DNA from: Flavobacteriales bacterium
GTDB lineage: Bacteria; Bacteroidota; Bacteroidia; Flavobacteriales; PHOS-HE28
Length of the DNA: 43,002 nucleotides
NCBI GenBank assembly: GCA_008016945.1
Contig: SSGN01000089.1
Coordinates: forward strand, 1-43,002
Reading direction: 5' to 3'
Made by a program: the position numbers and the translations under genes. The notes beneath the pieces are model-generated. The model was given only the letters and a program-made list of their open reading frames with translations. It made no database searches and was not told the origin of the DNA. Shown in pieces: positions 1 to 9,022 of the stretch (positions are counted from its first letter, which is position 1; each line of letters begins with the position of its first letter).

Positions 1-23
1 ACGTCTGGGGCGGGTCGTGAAGC

Positions 24-1163
24 GTGTCACCGGTGGCAACTGAAGGCACCCTCCGCATCGTGGTCGCGGCCCCGGCCGAGAACGCCTGGAGCGAAACCTT
101 CATCGCCGCTCATATCGACCGCTTGTCGAAGGTGGAACTGCTGGTCTCCGGCGGCGTACCCCCGCGCAATGCCTCGCACGGCGGGCCATTGGTGCGCACC
201 CATGGCCTCCTGGCCTATTGGGACCGGTTCGTGGGCAAACGCTTCGGCGGCCAGCCGGGCCTGGCGGAACACCGCCTCGCCCATCGGTTGGAGCGGCTTC
301 GGCCCGATGTGGTCCTGGCCGAGTACGGTAACATGGGAGCCGAGATCGTGGAGGCGTGTAGGAGCGCTGGCGTGCCGTTGGTGGCGCATTTCCACGGTTT
401 TGATGCACACCGCACCGACTACATTGCGCAGTATGGCAACTACCGCGAGTTGTTCCGTTACGCGAGCGCCTTGGTGGTGGTGAGCCGGGCCATGGAGGCT
501 CAGCTGCTCAGGATCGGCGCGCCACGCGAGAAAGTGGTGTACAACTGTTACGGCATCGATGTGGATCGCTTCACACCGGGGCGGCCCGATCTGGCACCAC
601 CGCATTTCCTGGCGGTTGGGCGGTTCGCCGAGAAGAAGGCACCGCACCTCACCATCCGCGCGTTCAGCCAGGTGGTGGCCCAACGGCCGCAGGCACGGCT
701 CACCATGGTGGGCCAAGGCCGCCTCTGGCAGCAGTGCCGTGCGCTCGTTGACGAACTCGGGTTGCAGGAGAGCGTAGACCTCTGCGGTGTGAAGACACCC
801 GATGCGATCGTGGACCTGATGCACGCCAGCCGTGCCTTCGTGCAGCACAGCGTGGTCACTGCGAGCAACGATCACGAGGGCACCCCGCTCGCCGTGCTGG
901 AGGCCATGGCCTCGGGCGTCCCCGTGGTGTCCACTCGCCATGCAGGCATCGCCGACGTGGTGGCGCACGAAGAGCGTGGCCTGCTATGCGCCGAGCATGA
1001 TGTGGAGGCCATGGCCGCGCACATGATCCGCCTGGTGGACGACCCCGCGTTGGCCTTGGCCATGGGAACGGCCGGCCGGGCGTACACGGAAAAGGCGCAC
1101 CGGGTGGAGGTGCAGGTGGTCAACCTGCAAGGTATCTTGCATCAGGCGGTCCACCGCGCATGA
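24..1163 (+). CDS. GT4-family glycosyltransferase
   Basis: A 379-residue GT-B fold glycosyltransferase that would add a sugar from a nucleotide-sugar donor to a cell-surface polysaccharide intermediate in the cytoplasm. The N-terminal half holds the acceptor-side motif HFHGFDAHR and the linker VVVSRAMEAQL. The C-terminal half holds VGRFAEKKAPH and the donor-binding E-x7-E motif (E285, E293 in EGTPLAVLEAMASGVPVV), typical of GT4. The start is GTG at 24, because an in-frame stop lies at 18-20; GTG at 33 is also possible. Its 3' end overlaps the next gene by 4 bases (ATGA), so it belongs to the glycosyltransferase operon. The sugar and acceptor cannot be read from sequence. Family call is firm; substrate unknown. 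Confidence 0.88.
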   Translation: MSPVATEGTLRIVVAAPAENAWSETFIAAHIDRLSKVELLVSGGVPPRNASHGGPLVRTHGLLAYWDRFVGKRFGGQPGLAEHRLAHRLERLRPDVVLAEYGNMGAEIVEACRSAGVPLVAHFHGFDAHRTDYIAQYGNYRELFRYASALVVVSRAMEAQLLRIGAPREKVVYNCYGIDVDRFTPGRPDLAPPHFLAVGRFAEKKAPHLTIRAFSQVVAQRPQARLTMVGQGRLWQQCRALVDELGLQESVDLCGVKTPDAIVDLMHASRAFVQHSVVTASNDHEGTPLAVLEAMASGVPVVSTRHAGIADVVAHEERGLLCAEHDVEAMAAHMIRLVDDPALALAMGTAGRAYTEKAHRVEVQVVNLQGILHQAVHRA

Positions 1164-2344
1164 TCCCACGCCGCATCCTATACCTCACGCACTACGCCGA
1201 ACTCTACGGCGCCAATCGGTCCCTGCTGGACCTGTTGGTGGCGGCGAAGAACACGGGTGCCGTGGAACCATTCGTGGTGCTGGCCGCTGATGGTCCGTTG
1301 TGTGCGGAACTCGAACGCGCGGACATCGCCCACGCCGTGGTGCCCTTCGTGCCCTGGATGCATAAACGGGTGTACTCCGGTGGAGCGCATCACCGCCTGG
1401 TGCAGCGCATGCGCTTTCGCAGGCAGGCCCGCGAGCGGGACCGCGTCAACAACGGGCTGCTCCCTGCCATCGTGGACCTTGGGCGGAAGCACGGCGCGCA
1501 GGCCATCCACACCAACAGTGCGGTGATCGGCCTGGGCGGTCCGGTGGCGCGTGCGCTGGGCGTGCCCCACATCTGGCATATCCGCGAACTGCCCTTCCTG
1601 CACTATGGCTTCAGCGTGGATGGCGGCATGCGGCGCTATGCCCGCGAACTGCGGCAGGCACAGGCCGTTCTGGCCATCTCCCAAGCCGTGGTGGACGATA
1701 TGCGGGCCTTCACCCGCGGCATCGGCAATGTCCATCTCGTGCCCGATGGGGTCATCACCACCGCGCGTTGGCAACTACTGGGCGGCAAGGCGGTGGCGCC
1801 GACCCCGGAAGCCGGATTCCACTTCCTCTTGGCCGCGCTCTTCCACGCATCCAAAGGACAGGCCGAGGCGGTGGAGGCCTTCGCAGAAGTGTACCGGATG
1901 CACCCCCAAGTACGGCTTTGCCTGGCCGGCGGTGGACGCAGCGACGACCTGCGGGCCTTGGTCCGGCGCCTGGGCCTGGAGGCGGTGGTGCGCTTCCCGG
2001 GTTTCGTGGACGACATCATCCCGTTGATGACACGTTCGCACGTATTGCTTCAATGCTCCCGACACGAAGCGTTGGGAAGGGTCACGTTGGAAGCCATGGC
2101 CTGTGGTCTGCCCGTGATCGGTCATGCCTCGGGAGCCACACCGGAGCTCATGGAGGATGAAGTGACCGGATCGCTCTACGATCGGCCCGAGCGGCTCGTG
2201 CAGCACATGGTCCGGCTGGTCCAGGATGAGCCCTTGCGCGTGCGCATGGGCGAAGCGGGTCGGGCGCGCATACCCGGCCACTACACCGTGGAAGCCATGT
2301 TGGAGCGTACCCTGGCGCGCTACGAAAGCGTCCTCAACGGATGA
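1160..2344 (+). CDS. GT4-family glycosyltransferase
   Basis: A 394-residue GT-B glycosyltransferase of the polysaccharide locus. The opening ILYLTHYAELYGANRSLL resembles GT4 proteins whose N-terminal loop carries a glycine/asparagine donor-site motif. The C-terminal half has the E-x7-E donor motif (E303 and E311 in EALGRVTLEAMACGLPV) followed by SGATPELM. The ATG overlaps the preceding stop (ATGA at 1160-1163), indicating translational coupling; the next gene begins 7 bases after its stop. It probably adds one residue in the same glycan repeat unit as its neighbours; which sugar is unknown. Confidence 0.87.
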   Translation: MIPRRILYLTHYAELYGANRSLLDLLVAAKNTGAVEPFVVLAADGPLCAELERADIAHAVVPFVPWMHKRVYSGGAHHRLVQRMRFRRQARERDRVNNGLLPAIVDLGRKHGAQAIHTNSAVIGLGGPVARALGVPHIWHIRELPFLHYGFSVDGGMRRYARELRQAQAVLAISQAVVDDMRAFTRGIGNVHLVPDGVITTARWQLLGGKAVAPTPEAGFHFLLAALFHASKGQAEAVEAFAEVYRMHPQVRLCLAGGGRSDDLRALVRRLGLEAVVRFPGFVDDIIPLMTRSHVLLQCSRHEALGRVTLEAMACGLPVIGHASGATPELMEDEVTGSLYDRPERLVQHMVRLVQDEPLRVRMGEAGRARIPGHYTVEAMLERTLARYESVLNG

Positions 2345-2350
2345 TCCGCC

Positions 2351-3355
2351 ATGGGGCCACGCATCAGCATCATCACCCCCAGCTACCAGCAGCGCACCTA
2401 CCTGGAGGAATGCCTGCGCTCCGTGCACGAGCAAGCATACCCGCACCTCGAACACATCGTGGTGGATGGGGGCAGCGACGATGGATCGCGGGAGGTGATC
2501 GATAAGCACGCGCAGCGGTTGGCCTGGTGGTGCAGCGAGGCTGATCAGGGCCAGAGCCACGCCATCAACAAGGGATTGCAGCACGCCACCGGTGGGGTGT
2601 TCAGCTGGCTCAACAGTGATGACCGGCTTCTGCCCGGTGCGTTGAAGGCCGTGGGCGATGCGTTCGCCGCCGATCCGCACCTCGTGGTGCTCGAAGGCCA
2701 CCGGTTGTTGGAGACGCCCGACGGCGTGCAGGAACGTGCGCCCTTGAACGATGCTGCCCGTCCCGATGCGCTCTTCATCGCGCCGGTGGTGAACCAACAG
2801 TCCACCTTCTACCGCATGGATGCCGTGCAGGCCATGGGGGGGGTGGATCCGGTGCTCCACTACGCCATGGACCTCGATCTCTGGTGGCGTGTGCTGTTCA
2901 CCTACGGAACGGAACATGTCCGCACCATCCCGCAGGACCTGGCCGTGTTCCGGCTTCAGCCCCAGAGCAAGACCATGCGCGGTACGGAGGCCTTCGTCAC
3001 CGAAACGGCCGCACTGTTGCGGGCCATGGCCAGGGCCACGGAACAATCCGATCTCGAAGCGCTGCTCGTGGCGTGGTACCCCGACATGCCGGAGGTGCGC
3101 CCCTCCAACGCACGACCGCACCACGCGGCCCTCGTACGTCGCATGGTGTTCCGCTTCCTGATCAAGTGGAACGGTACCGTGGGGAACGAACACCGGTTCC
3201 TGCTGTTGCGTCGGCTGCGCGCGCTGGTCGGCGATCATCCCGGCCTGGTCGAGCGGGACCTGGCCGAACGGTGGGAAGGTATGCGGCGTGGACTGGCCAT
3301 GCCTACTTGGAGCTTGTATCGTACCGGGCGAAAGCTCGGGCTTTGGTCCGCATGA
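2351..3355 (+). CDS. GT2-family glycosyltransferase
   Basis: A 334-residue GT-A fold glycosyltransferase of family 2 (WcaA-like). The N-terminus ISIITPSYQQRTYLEECL is the usual beta1-loop, followed by VVDGGSDDGS for nucleotide binding. The metal-binding DxD equivalent is NSDD (D90, D91). The sequence DQGQSHAINKGL between them is typical of this subgroup. The C-terminal ~100 residues are less conserved and end in basic helices, possibly a membrane-association tail. No transmembrane segments are evident. It starts 7 bases after the previous gene and overlaps the next by ATGA, so it sits in the same operon. Confidence 0.88.
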   Translation: MGPRISIITPSYQQRTYLEECLRSVHEQAYPHLEHIVVDGGSDDGSREVIDKHAQRLAWWCSEADQGQSHAINKGLQHATGGVFSWLNSDDRLLPGALKAVGDAFAADPHLVVLEGHRLLETPDGVQERAPLNDAARPDALFIAPVVNQQSTFYRMDAVQAMGGVDPVLHYAMDLDLWWRVLFTYGTEHVRTIPQDLAVFRLQPQSKTMRGTEAFVTETAALLRAMARATEQSDLEALLVAWYPDMPEVRPSNARPHHAALVRRMVFRFLIKWNGTVGNEHRFLLLRRLRALVGDHPGLVERDLAERWEGMRRGLAMPTWSLYRTGRKLGLWSA

Positions 3356-4350
3356 AGGCTTCGGTGGTCATACCCGTGTACAACAAAGCGCCCTGGCTCA
3401 AGGAGTGCTTGGAGAGCGTCTTCGCCCAGACCTTCACCGATTTCGAGATCGTCGCGGTCGATGATGCGAGCACCGATGGAAGCCTCGAAGTGCTGCGCTC
3501 CTTCCGCGATCCGCGTCTGTGCATCATTGAGCTCCCGCACAACGTGGGGCCGGGCGGTGCCGCGCAACGCGGTATGGATGCCGCACAGGGCGAATACATC
3601 ATTCGGGTCGACGCCGATGATGTCATGTATCCCGACCGTTTCGCGGTACAGGTGGAGGTGCTCGATGCCCACCCCTCCGTCGGCGCCACCAGCGGCCATA
3701 TCCGGCTGATGAACGAACCCGGTGTGCTGCATCGGGTGGAACGCTCCGATGAGGCGGCCAAGGCCCGCATGCTCTTCGGCGTACCGTTGAACCAACCCGC
3801 AACGGCCTACCGTACCGCAGTGCTGCGTCGGCACGATGTACGGTTCAGCGATACCTGGCCCCGCTATGGCGAGGATTGGATGCACCAGCTCGAACTCGCG
3901 CGCCATACGCGCTTCCTCAACCTCGATCGGCCGTTGATCCACTATCGCAAAGGGACCATGAACATCGCCCACGGCCGCGACCGGATCGCGGATCAGCGGG
4001 CATTGGCGCGGTACGTGTTCGATCGTCTCGGATGGCCCCTCACCGACGTGCAACGTGATCTGCACCTGGCCACGGTGAAGTGTTTTCCACGTCCATTCAC
4101 CGTGGCCGATGTCGAGGCGTACAAGGCGTGGCTCGCCCGACTGTCGCAGTTGAACCGGGAACGAGGCACCTTCGATCAGGCCGCGCTCGATGCGCAGCTC
4201 GCTTATCACTGGGACGCCCTTTTCTACCACCTGCCCGCGTTCGGGGTCGGTGTGGCACTGCGACATAGGCGCCTATCCCCGCGCTGGACATGGGAGAAAT
4301 GGCGTTACTTGCTATCCTCGGCCCTCGTGGGTCGCGCTATGTGGCGATGA
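3352..4350 (+). CDS. GT2-family glycosyltransferase
   Basis: A 332-residue inverting GT2 enzyme. Start chosen at the ATG (3352) that overlaps the upstream TGA as ATGA, because the protein then opens directly with ASVVIPVYNKAPWLKECL; the open frame extends upstream to 2884 but that part is only a shadow of the previous gene. Nucleotide-binding VDDASTDGS and metal site DADD (D87, D89, D90) are intact. The later motif YGEDWMHQLELA resembles the acceptor-side ED region of GT2. It ends in a 4-base ATGA overlap with the next glycosyltransferase. Donor and acceptor not predictable. Confidence 0.87.
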   Translation: MKASVVIPVYNKAPWLKECLESVFAQTFTDFEIVAVDDASTDGSLEVLRSFRDPRLCIIELPHNVGPGGAAQRGMDAAQGEYIIRVDADDVMYPDRFAVQVEVLDAHPSVGATSGHIRLMNEPGVLHRVERSDEAAKARMLFGVPLNQPATAYRTAVLRRHDVRFSDTWPRYGEDWMHQLELARHTRFLNLDRPLIHYRKGTMNIAHGRDRIADQRALARYVFDRLGWPLTDVQRDLHLATVKCFPRPFTVADVEAYKAWLARLSQLNRERGTFDQAALDAQLAYHWDALFYHLPAFGVGVALRHRRLSPRWTWEKWRYLLSSALVGRAMWR

Positions 4351-5576
4351 AGGAACTCTGGCTGTTCACCACGCGTTTCCCTTACGGCTTCCGCGAAGCT
4401 TTCTTGGAGAACGAGCTGCCCGTGCTTTGCGAAAGGTTCGAGCGGGTGGTGATCTTTCCGGAGCATCCCGAAGGGGCCTTGCGTCCGATCCCTGCCAATG
4501 CCGAGGTACGGTTGCCGGTGAGCGATCCGTTCGCCAGCGCGGGTGTGGTGGGCATGATGCGCCATTTCGGTGTGGTGGCGGAGCTCATCGGTTCCTTGAT
4601 GAAGGACGCGCCATCGTGGCGGATCCTGAAGGCGCAATGGCCGTATCTGCGTGCCCGTATCGCGCAGTTCATCCACCGTGCGGAGGTGCTCAAGCGCGAT
4701 GTGATGCCGCACTATGATCCGGGGCGGGTGGTGGTCTATGCCTATTGGACACACGATTGGACCACGGTGCTCGGCATCGTACGCCGCGCGTTCCCCGGAC
4801 TGCGTTTCTTCAGCCGTGCGCATGGGTTCGATATCTACGAGGAACAGAACACCAACGGCTGGATCCCGTTCCGATCCTTCCAGCTCCGTCATGTGGAGCG
4901 CGTTCACTGCGCATCGCGCACGGGCATGGAGCATCTGCAGCATCGCCATCCACGCCTTGCGGACCGATTCACCTTGGCGCGCTTGGGTACCACCGATCAT
5001 GGTCCGGGGCCGCATGATCCCACGGGTCCTCTGAAGGTGGTCAGTTGTTCGTTCCTGATCCCGCGTAAGCGTGTGCTGCTGCTGGTAGAGGCCCTCGCCC
5101 AGTTACGCACGCCGGTGAAGTGGGTCCACTTCGGAGGTGGGGTGGAGGAGGAGCGAGTGCGTGAGGCGGCCGCGAAGCTGCCCGCCCATGTACAGGTGGA
5201 GTTCAAGGGCATGGCGCAGAACGCCGAAATCATGGCGTGGTACCGCACGCATCCGGTGGATGTGTTCGTGCACCTCGCCCGGCTCGAAGGTGGCGTGGCC
5301 GTTGCCGCCCAGGAGGCTGCGAGCTTCGGCATACCGGTGGTCGCGGCGGACTCCGGTGGCGTGCGCGACCTCATGGACGGGCGAACGGGTGTGCTGCTCG
5401 CGCAGGATTCCACGGCCGGTGAGGTGGCCGCCCTGCTGGAGGGGTTCAAGGCCGGGCCGATGTCCGGTGCGGACTTCCGGGCGGGCGTGCGGGCCGCGTG
5501 GGCGGAGGGCTTCGAGGCGCGCGCGGTGTTCCATCGCTTCGTGGACCGCATCCTCGCCGATGCCGAACAGCGGTAG
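4347..5576 (+). CDS. GT4-family glycosyltransferase (WcaL-like)
   Basis: A 409-residue GT-B enzyme resembling colanic-acid-type glycosyltransferases: the N-terminus KELWLFTTRFPYGFREAFLE, the middle RAHGFDIYEEQN, and the C-terminal LEGGVAVAAQEAASFGIPV with acidic residues E314 and E323 (one residue further apart than the classical E-x7-E). Start chosen at ATG 4347, which overlaps the upstream TGA (ATGA) and puts the conserved beta-strand at the N-terminus; an in-frame ATG at 4290 would add an unrelated leader lying inside the previous gene. It is the last gene of the first tightly packed run, followed by 171 bases without a gene. Confidence 0.85.
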   Translation: MKELWLFTTRFPYGFREAFLENELPVLCERFERVVIFPEHPEGALRPIPANAEVRLPVSDPFASAGVVGMMRHFGVVAELIGSLMKDAPSWRILKAQWPYLRARIAQFIHRAEVLKRDVMPHYDPGRVVVYAYWTHDWTTVLGIVRRAFPGLRFFSRAHGFDIYEEQNTNGWIPFRSFQLRHVERVHCASRTGMEHLQHRHPRLADRFTLARLGTTDHGPGPHDPTGPLKVVSCSFLIPRKRVLLLVEALAQLRTPVKWVHFGGGVEEERVREAAAKLPAHVQVEFKGMAQNAEIMAWYRTHPVDVFVHLARLEGGVAVAAQEAASFGIPVVAADSGGVRDLMDGRTGVLLAQDSTAGEVAALLEGFKAGPMSGADFRAGVRAAWAEGFEARAVFHRFVDRILADAEQR

Positions 5577-5593
5577 GGAGCTACGTGATCGTT

Positions 5594-5609
5594 GATCCGC
5601 TTGCGGATC
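5594..5609 (+). other. Short hairpin downstream of the first glycosyltransferase run
   Basis: A perfect 6-bp inverted repeat (GATCCG, 4-base loop, CGGATC) begins 18 bases after the stop at 5576. There is no following T-run, so it is a weak candidate for a terminator or an mRNA 3'-end structure. Confidence 0.25.
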
Positions 5610-5646
5610 CTCTGCCTCCAAAGTGGTCGGTGCTACGCTCACCTGC

Positions 5647-5685
5647 TCTGCGTGCCTGGGCGTCTTCTGCGCCTCTGCGTTGAAG
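5647..5685 (+). repeat. Possible dispersed CTCTGCGTC-type intergenic element
   Basis: The spacer between two glycosyltransferase genes contains internally repetitive text: variants of TCTGCG occur three times in about 40 bases (TCTGCGTG, TCTGCGCC, TCTGCGTT). It resembles, from memory, short dispersed intergenic elements with a CTTTGCGTCTTTGCG-like core in many bacterial genomes. Only one copy is visible here, so the call rests on resemblance. Confidence 0.3.
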
Positions 5686-5747
5686 GAGCATGGGGGCCTG
5701 CGCTTGTGCGGTTCCGATCAGGGGCCGTACTTTGAACCGCTGAGCCC

Positions 5748-6707
5748 ATGCGTGTGTCCGTCATCATACCTTGTTACAACGTGGAGGATCATGTGGAGGT
5801 GGCCGTGCGCTCGGTAATGGACCAGACCTACGCGGACCTCGATGTTTTCGCCGTGGACGATGGCTCCACCGATGGTACCCGGGCGAAGCTGGAGGCCCTG
5901 GAACGGTCCTACCCCGGGCGCTTCCGATGGGTGGGCGGGCCGCGACGCGGTGCCTGTGCGGCGCGTAACATCGGATTGGCCAACACCACGGGGGAGTACG
6001 TTCAGTTCCTCGATGCGGATGATGCCATCCTCACCGACAAGATCTTCCGACAGGTCGACCTGGCCAAGGCCACGGACATGCCCGATATCATCGTGGCCGA
6101 TTTCCTCAATGTGTACGAGGACGGCCGTGAGGAGAAGATCACCAGCACCGCCGACAAGGTGTGGATGGCACTCCTACGGACCCAGCTGGGTACCACCAGT
6201 GCCGACCTGTTCAAGCGCTCCAGCATACAAGCGGTGGGCGGTTGGAACGAGGAGCAATTGAGCAGTCAGGATTACGAACTGATGTTCCGGATGTTGAAGA
6301 ACGGAGCCACCGTCCGTTGGGACCCGCACGTGAGCAGCCTGGTGCTGAAACGAAGTCAGGGCTCCATCAGCCGCACGGGCTTGAGTGAGAATTGGAAACG
6401 CTACATCGCCTTGCGCCGGGCCATCAGGGAACATCTGCACGCCACCGACCCGCAGGGATACCAGCAGGAGATATCCACCGCCGACCAAGTGTTGTTCATG
6501 GCCATACGGGTGTTGGCCAAGCAGGAGCCGACGGAAGCCTATGCCTTGTTCAATGCGGTGATGCCCAAGGGTTTCGTGCCGGACAGAGCGTCGGCTACCA
6601 CGGCCCTGTACACCTTTTGGTTCAGGATCCTGGGCTTCCGCACCACCGATACATTGGCCCGGGCGTTCGGTCGGCTGCGTCATCGGGGTCGGCATCAGCG
6701 TGCCTGA
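5748..6707 (+). CDS. GT2-family glycosyltransferase
   Basis: A 319-residue GT2 enzyme. The opening VSVIIPCYNVEDHVEVAV, nucleotide-binding VDDGSTDGT, and metal site DADD (D89, D91, D92) form the complete GT-A signature. GACAARNIGLANTTGEYV matches the usual acceptor-loop segment, and WNEEQLSSQDYELMFRML supplies the ED-type catalytic region. It lies 171 bases after the previous gene. A near-match to a -7 box, TACTTTG at 5729-5735, is one base short of TAnnTTTG and unproven. It is probably part of the same polysaccharide pathway. Confidence 0.87.
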   Translation: MRVSVIIPCYNVEDHVEVAVRSVMDQTYADLDVFAVDDGSTDGTRAKLEALERSYPGRFRWVGGPRRGACAARNIGLANTTGEYVQFLDADDAILTDKIFRQVDLAKATDMPDIIVADFLNVYEDGREEKITSTADKVWMALLRTQLGTTSADLFKRSSIQAVGGWNEEQLSSQDYELMFRMLKNGATVRWDPHVSSLVLKRSQGSISRTGLSENWKRYIALRRAIREHLHATDPQGYQQEISTADQVLFMAIRVLAKQEPTEAYALFNAVMPKGFVPDRASATTALYTFWFRILGFRTTDTLARAFGRLRHRGRHQRA

Positions 6708-6745
6708 GTTCGCGTTAGTCTGCGCATCTTCGCACCGATCCCCGC

Positions 6746-7840
6746 ATGATGAAGAAACTGTTGGTGGTCGTGGGGACACGGCCGAATTTCATCAAGGTGA
6801 CCCGGATGCGGTCCGTGGCCGCTGCCCGTGGCGATTGGGAGGTGAAGCTGGTGCACACCGGCCAGCATTTCGACGATCGTATGAGCACCGTGTTCTTCGA
6901 GCAGTTCGGGCTGGTTCCCGATCATTGGCTCGGGATCCACCCCGGCACCCCGAACACCCAGATGGCTCACATCATGCTCGGTCTGGAGCGGGTGGTGCAG
7001 GAGGAGAAGCCGGATGCCATGATGGTGGTGGGCGATGTCAACAGTACGCTTGCTGCAGCCATCACCGCCAATAAATGCGGCATCCATTTGGTTCACCTCG
7101 AAAGCGGTCTGCGGAGCAACGACCGGGGCATGCCGGAGGAGATCAACAGGATCCTCACCGATCGCATCACGGAGACCTTCCTGGTCACCGAACCCAGTGG
7201 CACGGACAACCTCTTGGCAGAAGGCGTGGACCCCGCACGGATCCACTTCACCGGCAACACCATGATCGATACGCTGGTGGCCTTCGAGGATCGGATCCAA
7301 GCCTCGGATGTGTTGGAAAGGCTGGGTCTCGGAAGCGGAGGCCAGGTGCTGATGACGATCCATCGCCCGGCCACCGTGGACGATCCCGATCGCTTGAACG
7401 ACCTCGTACACCTCATCGAACACGTGGCGAAGGATCATCCAGTGGTGTTCCCCGTGCATCCACGTACACTCGGCAACTTGCAACGCTTCGGCCTGCACGA
7501 GCGCCTCATGGCGGTCAAGGGCCTGCATCTGGGTGAGCCGATGGATTACTTCGCCTTCCAGAAGCTCATCGCCACGTGCGCCTTCGTCATCACCGATAGC
7601 GGAGGGATCCAGGAAGAGACCACCTTCCGCCGCATCCCTTGCCTCACCGTGCGGCCCAACACCGAGCGGCCCGTAACGGTGACCGAGGGCACCAACGAAC
7701 TGATGACCTTCGATGTGGATGCCATGCGGGCCATGATCGCGCGCATCCACGACGGCACCTTCAAGGAAGGGCGCATCCCCGAGAAATGGGATGGCCATGC
7801 CACCGAACGCGTGTTCGAAGCTTTGTCCGCCATCCGGTGA
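6746..7840 (+). CDS. wecB: UDP-N-acetylglucosamine 2-epimerase (non-hydrolysing)
   Basis: A 364-residue cytoplasmic enzyme of the WecB/MnaA family that interconverts UDP-GlcNAc and UDP-ManNAc, supplying ManNAc for surface polysaccharide. Family motifs in order: VVVGTRPNFIK near the N-terminus (the usual E after GTRP is N), GDVNST with D97, HLESGLRS with E119, MPEEINR with E131/E132, TIHRPATVDD (the catalytic-site His region), and the UDP-binding SGGIQEETTF. Length is normal. ATG-ATG at 6746/6749 leaves the exact start open by one codon. The 3' end overlaps the next gene as GTGA. Its place among glycosyltransferases suggests that the glycan contains ManNAc or a derivative. Confidence 0.93.
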   Translation: MMKKLLVVVGTRPNFIKVTRMRSVAAARGDWEVKLVHTGQHFDDRMSTVFFEQFGLVPDHWLGIHPGTPNTQMAHIMLGLERVVQEEKPDAMMVVGDVNSTLAAAITANKCGIHLVHLESGLRSNDRGMPEEINRILTDRITETFLVTEPSGTDNLLAEGVDPARIHFTGNTMIDTLVAFEDRIQASDVLERLGLGSGGQVLMTIHRPATVDDPDRLNDLVHLIEHVAKDHPVVFPVHPRTLGNLQRFGLHERLMAVKGLHLGEPMDYFAFQKLIATCAFVITDSGGIQEETTFRRIPCLTVRPNTERPVTVTEGTNELMTFDVDAMRAMIARIHDGTFKEGRIPEKWDGHATERVFEALSAIR

Positions 7841-8982
7841 TCCTCTACTTCACCTACAACGATCAGCCTTCGGGCGTGTACTGGAGCCAGGTCACCGATG
7901 TGGTGGACCACATGCAGGCTTTGGATGGCCAACGCATACGCCTGGTGGCGCTGGTCAGTGGTAGAGGATACTTCGCCACGCGCCGTGCCATCCATGCCCA
8001 TGCACCGTCGGCATGGGTACTTCCCATGGTGCCCAAGATGCGCTTCTGGCGTTGGAACCTGGTGCTGTTGGCCTGGGCCTGTTGTTGGTCGCGTCCATCG
8101 GGCATCATCGCGCGCGGTGTCTTCGCCACATGGATGGCCCAACGGATGCGGGGCTTGGGACTGTGCCGCCGGGTATGCTTCGATGGGCGTGGAGCCTATG
8201 CCGCGGAATGGGAAGAGTACCGGCTGATCGACGATGATGCCCTGATCGCCCAGTGCAGACCCTTGGAGCATGGCGCCATCCACCACTCGGACATGCGCCT
8301 TGCGGTGAGCCATGCACTGGTGGATCATTGGCGCGAGCGGTACGGTTGGAAGGGCGAGGAATACGTAGTGATCCCCTGTGCGCTCGGCACGGATCATGCC
8401 CGCACCATCACCCAAGGCCTCCGGACCTCCTCAGGGGCTGCCGTAAGCGACCCTGCGGTGCGGAGCGAGGTGGTCCTTGTCTACAGCGGCAGTACGGCCG
8501 GCTGGCAGTCCTTCGAGCTGTTGAAGCGCCTGCTGGTGCCCCTGCTTGAGGCGCAACCCCGGCTGCGGGTGTTGTTCCTGTCCAAGCCCGATGCGAACAA
8601 CCAAGCGCTGAAGACGCTGTTCCCGGGAAGGGTGGAGGTGCGCTGGGCCAAACCTGCTGACGTGGCCGCGATCCTGGCCGGATGTGATCATGGGTTGATG
8701 ATCCGCGAGGATACGCTCACCAACAGGGTGGCGTCGCCCACCAAGTTCGCCGAATACCTTGCGGCGGGGCTGCCCGTCCTCATCTCGGCCCACATCGGCG
8801 ACTTCAGTACCACGGTACGCGCGAACGATCTCGGGCTGGTCTGGAACGAAGGCACTGCGCTCCCCCCGCTGGAGCCTACTGGCGATGCCCGACGGGCGCG
8901 GTTGCGGGCTTATGCTGCCGACCACCTCACCAAGAGCGCCTTCGATACGGCCTACCGGCGGATCCTGCAGGCGCTCAGCTAA
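7837..8982 (+). CDS. Glycosyltransferase, probably GT4-like
   Basis: About 381 residues if translation begins at GTG 7837, which overlaps the wecB stop (GTGA) and places the strand ILYFTYNDQPSGVYWSQV at the N-terminus. The open frame continues upstream inside wecB but that part is a shadow. The C-terminal half has LVYSGSTAGWQSFELLKR, and SPTKFAEYLAAGLPVLIS, a donor-binding region common to GT4 enzymes, with K-F-x-E-Y replacing the more usual E-x7-E. The N-terminal half is divergent, and the stretch RWNLVLLAWACCWSRPSG is hydrophobic. Probably a GT-B glycosyltransferase of the same glycan; moderate certainty. Confidence 0.72.
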   Translation: MILYFTYNDQPSGVYWSQVTDVVDHMQALDGQRIRLVALVSGRGYFATRRAIHAHAPSAWVLPMVPKMRFWRWNLVLLAWACCWSRPSGIIARGVFATWMAQRMRGLGLCRRVCFDGRGAYAAEWEEYRLIDDDALIAQCRPLEHGAIHHSDMRLAVSHALVDHWRERYGWKGEEYVVIPCALGTDHARTITQGLRTSSGAAVSDPAVRSEVVLVYSGSTAGWQSFELLKRLLVPLLEAQPRLRVLFLSKPDANNQALKTLFPGRVEVRWAKPADVAAILAGCDHGLMIREDTLTNRVASPTKFAEYLAAGLPVLISAHIGDFSTTVRANDLGLVWNEGTALPPLEPTGDARRARLRAYAADHLTKSAFDTAYRRILQALS

Positions 8983-9006
8983 CGCGTTCGTTGGCGCCAT
9001 ACCCCG

Positions 9007-9014
9007 TATTTTCG
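9007..9014 (+). promoter_or_regulatory. Candidate -7 box upstream of the epimerase
   Basis: TATTTTCG matches the Bacteroidota -7 consensus TAnnTTTG at all but one fixed base and sits 8 bases before the ATG at 9023. No convincing -33 TTTG at normal spacing is seen. It would let the following gene be expressed separately from the upstream run. Confidence 0.35.
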
Positions 9015-9022
9015 CGGCTGCC

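Noticed and set aside
1..20. Possible 3' end of an upstream gene (reading VWGGS then stop at 18-20)
   Set aside because: Only five codons are visible, so no gene can be supported.
1775..3238. 487-residue minus-strand open frame
   Set aside because: It is His/Gly/Arg-rich shadow sequence opposite two clear glycosyltransferase genes, a common effect of high GC and codon bias.
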